Origin: Aureococcus anophagefferens
Taxonomy: Eukaryota > Sar > Pelagophyceae > Pelagomonadales > Pelagomonadaceae
Assembly (NCBI RefSeq): GCF_000186865.1
Contig: NW_008705565.1
Span: 2,882,604-2,894,854, forward strand
Length of the DNA stretch: 12,251 nucleotides
Direction: 5' to 3'
The notes beneath the pieces were generated by a model. It made no database searches, was not told the origin of the DNA, and saw only the letters and a program-made list of their open reading frames with translations. Positions 6,279 to 12,251 of the stretch are shown piece by piece. How positions within the stretch are numbered: the stretch's first letter is position 1; each line of letters opens with the position of its first letter. A program made the translations under genes and the position numbers.

Positions 6279-9200
6279 TCAGCCCATGAAGAAGGACCAG
6301 CAGAACTGGCAGGCCTTGGAGCCCTCGATGTAGCGGCCGGCGCGGCCGAAGCGCGCCGGGTCCACGGCGATGGAGACGAGGGCGTCCGTCGCCTGCTGGC
6401 GGGCCTCGGAGTTGAAGGCCATGGTCTTCTCGAGCTTGCCGCTCTGCTCCACGAGGCGGTTGTGGATCTGGAGCCAGAGGGGGTCGTAGAGCGGCGTCTC
6501 CGTGCGCATGTCGTCGTACGCGTCCTTGAGGCCGTCGCGGTCCACGCCGAAGGTCACGCGCGAGCCCTGGTGCGTCGCGCGCACGGGCAGGTGCGCGTCC
6601 TTCTTCAGCGTCAGCTCCTCGACCTGCTGGCAGGCCTGGTACCAGCACGTCCGCGGGTCGTCGGGGCCCGTCGGGATCGTCACGTCGCCCCAGACGTAGA
6701 TCTCGTGCCAGAAGACGACGGCGTTGAGCTTGCCGTCGGCGACGATCTTGACGTCGTCGTGCCACTCGCCCCCGGCCTCCGGCGGCGTGTTGAGCCAGTT
6801 CTCGCGCGAGAAGTCGAAGTCGAAGACCTCGAAGGGCTCCGAGAGGCGCACGTGCGGCTGGTTCCGCAGGTCGATGCCGTAGTAGTCGCTCTGGAAGCGG
6901 AAGACGGCCCAGGGGCTCAGGTCGAAGCCCTCGACGTCGTCGGGCAGCAGCTGCACGAGCATCGCGAGGATGCGGCCGCCGCGCGGGAGGATGAGCGCGT
7001 CCTCCTTGAGCACGTTGTTCCACGCGAAGTGGACGAAGTGGAGGCAGCCCTCGCCGAGGAAGCCGTAATCAAAGAGCTCCATGACCAACAGGTCGGCCCG
7101 GTTCGCCATGTCCTTGCCCATGACGACCTGGCGGCAGTCCTTGCGGATGATGCGGACCTGCTTCTCGTAGCCGTGGTGCTTCATGAGCTTGCGGGCCACG
7201 TTGACGACGTGGCCCTGGTTGTCGAAGCCCGTGACCTTGGTCGCGCCCGCGCGCACGGACATGAGGGCCAGGAGGCCGCTGCCCGTGCCAAAGTCGACGA
7301 CCTCGCACGTCGGCGCGCGGCGGCCGGCCTTCGGCGACGGGACCATGAGCTTGCCCCGCTTGATCTCCTCGACGGCGCCGATGATGCCGTCGTAGAAGGC
7401 GCGGTTCCGCGTCTCGTCGGCGACCATCTCGAAGTGCCAGCGGCTGATCGCGTGGCGGTGCACCGCGGGCAGGAGCCGCTCGGGCGCGAGCACCTCGAAG
7501 CGGATGCGCGTCGAGTTGTGCGACGCGTTGAGCCGGATGGTCTGCCCCCGCTTGACCTTGACGGGGTCGACCCACTGGAGCGCCTGGTTCAGCGCGCCCG
7601 CGGGCCGCGGCCCGCCCGTGCCCTCGAGGTCCGGCGCGTTGCCGTAGGACTCGTCGAAGCCCTCCTGGACCATCTGGAGCTGGAACCAGAAGACGACGCC
7701 GTTGAAGGTCGCGTCGGCCTTGGCCGCGAACTCGAGCTTCTTCTTCGCCTGCACGGGCAGCGCGTCGTCGATGTCGTCCGCGCCGAAGTCGAAGTCGAAG
7801 ACCTCGACGGCGTCGCCGAGGAACGTGACGCCGCCGTTCTCCTTCTGGATGCAGCCGGCGACGTCGAACTCCTCGTACCAGGGGCCCCACCGGTACTCGT
7901 CCATCTCGCCGAGGTCGAAGCCGCAGGCTTTTGGGATCGTGACGGCGACGGGCATCGCGAAGACGCGCGCGCGCGCGGGCACGACGAGCGGCGTCGGGAT
8001 GCAGAGCGCGCGCCGCGCGTGGCGCACGTAGGGGAGCACGCGGAGCCCGAGGAGGCCCTCGTCGAAGAGGTCCGGGTCCACGACGAGGACGAGCGCGGGC
8101 TTCCGGAGCGCCTCGGGCTCCTCCGCGCGGCGCAGCTCCTCGAGCTTCGTGCCCTGCGACTCGTCGACGAGCACCTGCTCCACGGGCTTGCGCACGAGCT
8201 CGACGCGGTCCCGCCAGCCGTGGCGGTGCAGCAGGTGCGCGGCCATCGTGTCGAGGAACGGCGACCCGTGCGCCGTGAGCGCCGTCACGCGGTCCGCGAC
8301 GTCGCGGGGCAGCGACGCCGTCGCGAGGATGGGCACGCCGCTGCCGACGCCGATGTGGACCCAGTGGCCCTTGAGGTCCAGCGCCCGGAGCGCGTCGGCG
8401 ACGAAGTTGATGCAGCGCACGTACATGGGCAGGTGGGGCTGGTGCAGCGAGAGCACCGCGCGCATGGGCATGTAGAGCGACGTGCTCTGCTCGAGGTACG
8501 CGGCCATGGCGGCGAACGCGCCCTCCTCCTGGAGCTCCGCGGGCGACTCGGCCTGGGGCAGGAAGATCATGTCGGACCGGAAGTAGATGTCCGTCGGCGC
8601 CTGCGCGTCGAGCTGCGCCTGCTGCTTCTTGTTCATGAGGTCGTGCATCTCCTCGACGGTGTCGACGACGGGCGCGTCCGTCTGCCGGTAACTCGTGTTC
8701 GCGTCCTCGTCGGGGATGTCCGCCTCGGCCTCGACGGCCGCGAACTTGGAGTAGTCCGTCGCGTAGCGCTTCTTCTTCATCGCGTCGACGCGCAGCTCGT
8801 CCAGGCGCTTGCGGCACTTGGCGCGCCACCGCAGCATCTCGCCGTTGCCGAGGTCGAGCTGGATGCCCTCGGCGAACGCCGCCTCGGCCTCGGCGACCTT
8901 GCCCTGGTCGTAGAGCGCGCGGCCGAAGCGGTACCAGGCCTTCTGCCACTTGGGCCGCAGGCGCACGCACTCGGACCTGCGGGGCGCGTGTATGGGTCGC
9001 CGGGCGAGGCGCGGCGGCGGGTCGTCGCGGCGAGGCGCGGCGATTGTCGTCGCGGCGCGCGCCGCGGGACGCCGGGCTCGCGCGCGTCCTTGAACGCGCC
9101 CGCGGCGTCGCCGAGGCCGAGCTTGCACGCGGACCGGTTGCTCAGGGCGTTGACGAGGTAGGTGCTGTCGTTGGGACTGGGCCCCGTCTGCTGGAGGTAC

Positions 9201-9385
9201 TCCGTGCCCGTGACGACCGTGTTGTAGTACTCGTAGGCCTTCTTGTAGTCCTTGGCCTTGAAGGCCGTCGCGCCGAGCTCCTGGGTGCGCTGGATGGCGA
9301 CCTCGAGCTGGTCCCGCGGCACGGCCCCGAGCTGCTCCCACGTCGCGTCGGCCTCGGCCTGGCTGATCTCCTTGGCCACGGACAT
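6279..9385 (-). CDS. TPR-containing double-domain arginine methyltransferase, PRMT7/PRMT9-like
   Basis: Exons 9385-9084 and 8976-6279 join to 999 residues. Such enzymes move methyl groups from S-adenosylmethionine to arginines. Three tetratricopeptide-type helical repeats span about 34-142. Two methyltransferase halves follow (about 300-600 and 610-900), each with the tag EVFDFDF (491-497, 816-822), showing an ancient internal duplication. The second half has motif I VVDFGTGSG (660-668), a full double-E loop from E734 to E743, the RN..FYD segment before motif I, and TCW where PRMTs usually have THW (about 877-879). The first half has GVGSG (310-314), but its double-E loop reads D403 and L412. 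TPR plus two methyltransferase domains matches PRMT9. Start 9385 (ATG followed by SVAKE) is preferred over 9427, which would translate a 15-base A run as lysines. Confidence 0.88.
8977..9083 (-). mobile_element. Intron of PRMT gene, short introner-like (107 bp, GC-AG)
   Basis: On the minus strand exon 1 ends GACGC, the intron starts GCGCGAGC and ends CCCCGCAG, and exon 2 starts GTCCGAGT. Joining restores a TPR helix pair, FKDA-SECVRLRPKW, in frame. After the first 8 bases comes CCGGCGTCCCGCGG and then CGCGACGAC, the same signature seen in both BCS1 introns. The 8 bases at the donor match the 8 after the acceptor at five positions, perhaps a decayed target duplication. An internal motif, GCCGCGACGAC followed by CGCCGCGCCTC, is present twice. 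Confidence 0.6.
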
Positions 9386-9534
9386 CGTAGGCGACTTTTT
9401 TTTTTTTTTTCCTAGTGGCTGCCACACGCTCGGCGGCTCTCCTTTGCGGCACCTCTCCGTCGAGAGACATTATTGAAGTCGACGACGCCGCGCGCACCCG
9501 CCCCCCCCCCCGCGCACCCGGTGGCGCGGCCGTG
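9386..9534. promoter_or_regulatory. Short spacer between kinase-phosphatase 3' end and PRMT start
   Basis: These 149 bp lie between two minus-strand genes. They must hold the 3' end of the upstream kinase-phosphatase gene and the promoter of the PRMT gene. On the plus strand there are a run of 15 T (9396-9410) and a run of 11 C (9501-9511). The T run lies only about 10 bp upstream of the PRMT ATG on its own strand, where it reads as poly-A. Such runs can be leader or promoter elements and are also prone to sequencing error. Confidence 0.4.
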
Positions 9535-12251
9535 TTACGCGGGCCCCTGCGCGTGCTTGGGGCTGCCCGGGCCCTGGTGGAGGGCGACGATGATGACGGA
9601 GACGTTGTCGACGGACCCCCGGGCGATGGCCTCCTCCGTGAGGGCCTTGGCCGCCCGCTGGAGGTCGCGGTGCCGCTGGAGCTCCGCGCGGACGAAGTTC
9701 GTCACGGTCTGCATGGAGAGCGTGTCCCAGAGGCCGTCGCAGCCGACGACGACGAACTCGTCCTCGTCGTCGAGCGCGCGGATCGCGACCTCGGGCGCGG
9801 CCGTGAGCGTCGGGCACGTCGCGGCGTCCTTGTGGAGCACGTCGCCGAAGGACCGCGACACGGCGAGGGACCCGTTGAGCCGATGGTTGACGACGAGCCC
9901 CCCGGCGGCGCGGATGCGCGCGAGCTCGTCGGGCCGCGTGAGCCGGTGGTCCTGCGTGAGCGGTAAGGCGCAGCCCCCCGACACGGAGAGCACCGCGCGC
10001 GAGTCGCCGCAGTGCGCGACGAGGAGCTTGTTGCTCCCGCCGTCGAAGAGCGCGACGACGGCCGTCGACCCCGACGCGTCGTCGTCGGCCCGGAGCCGCG
10101 CGCAGGCCTCGTCGTCGGCCTCGCGGAACGCGCGCGCGACGGCCGCGCGTGCGTCGCCGAAGAACTGGGCCTGGCGGCAGAGGTGGCCGTGGAGCTCGTG
10201 CTGGAGGAAGGACGCGCAGGCGTCGCCGTCGTGGCCGTCGAAGATGGCCATGTAGGCGTAGCCGCCGTAGCGCTCGGGCCGCGGCAGGCCCGGGAGCGCG
10301 CCGAGGTCCGGGATCACCTGGGCAGGAAACGAGTGATTCACGTTCGCTTCAACGTGAGTGTTCCGCGCGCGCGCGTTCCGAAAAAAGCATCCATGCTTCG
10401 AGACCGTTCCGAGAGATGATCGCTCGTCCAAAAATCAGCCGAAACGAGTAGAAAACGGCCGAGATCGGAGCCTTTGAAGTTGGGAAGTTCGCTCTCTTTT
10501 CCTGCCCTGGGGATCACGGTCACGCGGTCCTCCTGCGTCGGCCGCTGGCCCCGCCGGCTGTGCCAGGCGGCGCAGATGCGCGCCGCCGGGTTGCGCAGGC
10601 CGTCGGGCGCCTTGAGGCGGAGGCCGAGGCGCCGCCGGTCCGCGGGCGGCGCCGCGTCCTCGGGCGCGCCGCGCGGCGCGAGGCCGAGGTCGCCGCCGTC
10701 GGCGACGACCTCCGCGCGGTCGCCGCCGTCGTCGTCGTCGCCGGAGTCGTCGTCGTCGCCGCCCGGGGGCGGCCGGGGCACCATGAGGGGCTTGGAGTGC
10801 TTCTTCATGAAGGCCGCCTGCCGCGCGCCGACGGCGGCGCCGCCGAGCGTCCGCCGCGGCGGCCGCGCCGCGTCGACGCCCCCGAGGGCCGAGCCGACGT
10901 CGGCCGCCGAGATGGTGATCTTGTCGTAGCGCTGGGCCGGGAAGGGCCGCGACGCCGCGGCGTCGTCGAAGTCCGCGAGCGCGCGCGCGCCGGCCGTCGC
11001 GCCGCGCGAGCTCGGCCGCGGCCGCTCCGCGGGCGGCCGCGGCCGCGGCACGGCCTTGAGCCACGCGTCCCCGAGCACCTGGCCCAACGTCGCCCGCCGG
11101 CCCGGCGCCTTCTCGAGCATGCGCCCCAGCAGCCGCGCGAGCGCGCCGTCGAGGTCCCGGGGCAGCTCGAGGGAGTCGTGGATGATCCGGTGGTAGAGCT
11201 GGACGACCTTGTCCGCGACGAAGGGCGGCCGGCCCGCCCGCAGCATGAACATGGTCGCGCCCAGCGCCCAGACGTCCGCGCTCGGGCCGTCGTAGGGCTC
11301 GCCGCCGCAGATCTCGGGGCACATGAACGCGGGCGTGCCCGCCTGGGCAGCAAAAGGGTGATTCAACGTCGCTTCAACGTGAGTATTTTGCGCCCGCGCG
11401 TTCCGGATAAAGCATCCACGCGTCGAGGCCGGTCCGAGAGATGATCACTCGTCCAAAAATCAGCCAAAACGAGTGGAAATCGGCCGAGATATGAGCCTTT
11501 GAAGTTGGGAATTTCGCACCCTTTTGCTGCCCTGGTGCCCGCGGTCTCGAGGAGCGCCTCGCGCGCGCCGTCGCCCGCGAGCATCTTCGAGATGCCAAAG
11601 TCGGCGATCTTCACGATGCCGTCCTCGCCGACGAGCAGGTTCTGGGGCTTGATGTCGCCGTGGACGATGTTCTGGAGGTGGAGGTACTCGAGGCCGCACG
11701 CGACCTGGCGGAAGACGTGCCAGAGCGCGCGCTCGCTCATCGCGTCGCACTCGTAGCTCTTCGCGTCGCCGCGGAGGAGCTGCATGAGGTCGCCCCGCTT
11801 CATGTACTCGAGCACGAGGTAGAGCTTGTTCACCTTGGGGTCGTCCATGACCTCGAAGAGCCGGAGCACGTGCGGGTGGCTCAGCTTCTTCATGATCGCG
11901 ATCTCGCGCTTGACGTCGTCGAGCATCGTGTCCGACGCGCCGTTCCCGGCGAGGGCCGCGCTCGGGTGCGTCAGCTTGCGCCGGAGCACGTCCTTGTTGA
12001 TGACCTTGACCGCGTAGAGCGCGTCCGTGCGCTTCTCCTTCGCGAGCCGCACCTCCGCGTAGGAGCCCGTGCCGACGGCCTCGAGCAGGATGTAGTTGTT
12101 GACCATGAAGCGCTTCTTCAAAAAGTCGCCGGACGTGGGCATGGGGTGGGCCATGTCCGTCGGCAGCGACGCCTTCTTCCGCGTGACCTCCGTCGTGTCG
12201 ATGATGCCCCCGGGCCGCCTGCGCGGCGCCGTCGGGACGGCGTCGAACCCC
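9535..12251 (-). CDS. CaMKK-type protein kinase fused to PP2C phosphatase (5' partial)
   Basis: Exons 12251/12154-11543, 11342-10518 and 10317-9535 give 739 residues from ATG 12154. The frame stays open to the window edge, so the N terminus may lie outside. Kinase (about 20-300): glycine loop VGTGSYAEV (27-35), K50, E84, HGDIKPQN (165-172), DFG (185-187), AGTPAFMCPE (205-214), DVW (227-229). The insert after K50, the DDP..K.Y.VLEY segment and PAFMCPE match CaMKK/GRIK-type kinases, which activate AMPK/SnRK1 or CaM kinases. A linker of about 165 residues with an Asp run (400-412) leads to PP2C: QEDR (474-477), IFDGHDG (504-510), SGSTAV (561-566), HCGDSRAVL (581-589), VSRSFGD (632-638), CDGLWD (672-677), VDN (715-717). 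The metal-binding aspartates are present, so both domains look active. One polypeptide could add and remove phosphate. Both introns are introner elements. Confidence 0.9.
10310..10517. repeat. 8-bp target site duplication around introner element 1
   Basis: GGGATCAC occurs at 10310-10317 and again at 10510-10517, directly abutting the element on both sides. On the gene strand it reads GTGATCCC. One copy supplies the GT splice donor and is removed with the intron; the other stays as coding sequence. Excluding one copy plus the element recovers an uninterrupted coding sequence. Confidence 0.92.
10318..10509 (-). mobile_element. Introner element 1 (192 bp) forming intron 2 of kinase-PP2C gene
   Basis: The element has terminal inverted repeats (plus-strand CTGGGCAGGAAACGAGTG at one end, reverse complement CAGGGCAGGAAAAGAGAG at the other) and an 8-bp target duplication. 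On the gene strand the intron runs 10517-10318: the donor GTGATCCC is the target copy itself and the acceptor is the element's terminal CCCAG. Splicing restores QEDRVT-VIPDLG of the PP2C start in frame, phase 0. It aligns without gaps to the element at 11343-11534 with 166 of 192 identical bases (hand count). It carries no coding capacity, so it is non-autonomous. Confidence 0.9.
11335..11542. repeat. 8-bp target site duplication around introner element 2
   Basis: GTGCCCGC occurs at 11335-11342 and 11535-11542, directly abutting the element. On the gene strand it reads GCGGGCAC and encodes A-G-T of the kinase AGTP motif. The copy at the donor side begins with GC and appears to serve as a non-canonical splice donor. 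Confidence 0.92.
11343..11534 (-). mobile_element. Introner element 2 (192 bp) forming intron 1 of kinase-PP2C gene
   Basis: This element has a perfect 16-bp terminal inverted repeat, GGGCAGCAAAAGGGTG, inside CTG/CAG ends, and an 8-bp target duplication. On the gene strand the intron runs 11542-11343: the donor GCGGGCAC is a target copy (GC type) and the acceptor CCCAG ends the element. Splicing restores ETAGTPAFMCPE in the kinase activation segment, phase 0. The terminal repeat near the acceptor reads CACCCTTTTGCTGCCCAG and so also acts as a pyrimidine-rich tract. It is the same size as element 1 and in the same orientation relative to the gene. Confidence 0.92.

Noticed and set aside
4300..7023. 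907-codon open frame on the minus strand opposite the HerA-like gene
   Set aside because: It crosses two real genes and the intergenic repeat, is rich in Arg/Ala/Gly, and has no motif. The absence of stops follows from the high GC content.
6462..9161. 899-codon open frame on the plus strand opposite the PRMT gene
   Set aside because: Antisense shadow of a GC-rich coding region. It has no recognisable motif, and the opposite strand holds unmistakable TPR and methyltransferase motifs.
9385..9427. PRMT start at the upstream ATG 9427
   Set aside because: It would translate the 15-base A run as lysines. The ATG at 9385 leads straight into the TPR region, and the run is more likely an untranslated leader or promoter tract.
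1..12251. Bacterial operon, CRISPR array, rRNA or tRNA genes
   Set aside because: Spliced genes and eukaryotic families rule out a bacterial reading. I found no regularly spaced repeats of CRISPR type and no tRNA- or rRNA-like sequence.

Overview
The window looks like a compact, very GC-rich nuclear genome of a photosynthetic eukaryote. Conserved proteins continue only if short GT-AG or GC-AG introns are removed. A ferredoxin-type sulfite reductase carries what looks like a two-part plastid-targeting leader, as in algae with secondary plastids. Two introns are near-identical 192-bp elements with terminal inverted repeats and 8-bp target duplications. From established knowledge, DNA-transposon-like 'introner elements' of this design are described in the pelagophyte alga Aureococcus anophagefferens, so that species or a close relative is my best guess. 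This is inference; no database was searched.

Layout: five protein genes fill almost the whole window. (1) 67-2224, minus: assimilatory sulfite reductase, two exons. (2) 2611-4129, plus (start possibly 2320): BCS1-type AAA ATPase of the mitochondrial inner membrane, three exons, with an apparent one-base deletion in exon 2. (3) 4312-6081, plus: single-exon HerA/FtsK-like P-loop ATPase with a distinct N-terminal module. (4) 6279-9385, minus: TPR plus double methyltransferase protein of the PRMT7/PRMT9 type, two exons. (5) 9535-12251, minus, probably running off the window: a CaMKK-type protein kinase fused to a PP2C phosphatase, three exons. Genes 1/2 are divergent, 2/3 tandem, 3/4 convergent and 4/5 tandem. 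Intergenic gaps are mostly 100-200 bp.

The genes do not form one pathway. The shared theme is the introns. Six can be placed to the base because the joined proteins match conserved families. The two in the kinase-phosphatase gene are clear transposon-like introners: the acceptor AG lies at the end of the element and the donor comes from the duplicated target. Two introns of the BCS1 gene and the intron of the PRMT gene share a second, shorter signature that starts just after an 8-bp target-like sequence. They look like a second introner family. Four of the six introns appear to use GC rather than GT donors.

Other points of interest are the kinase-phosphatase fusion, an apparent swap of the active and degenerate methyltransferase halves, and a eukaryotic HerA-like ATPase whose N-terminal module differs in base composition from the rest of the gene.
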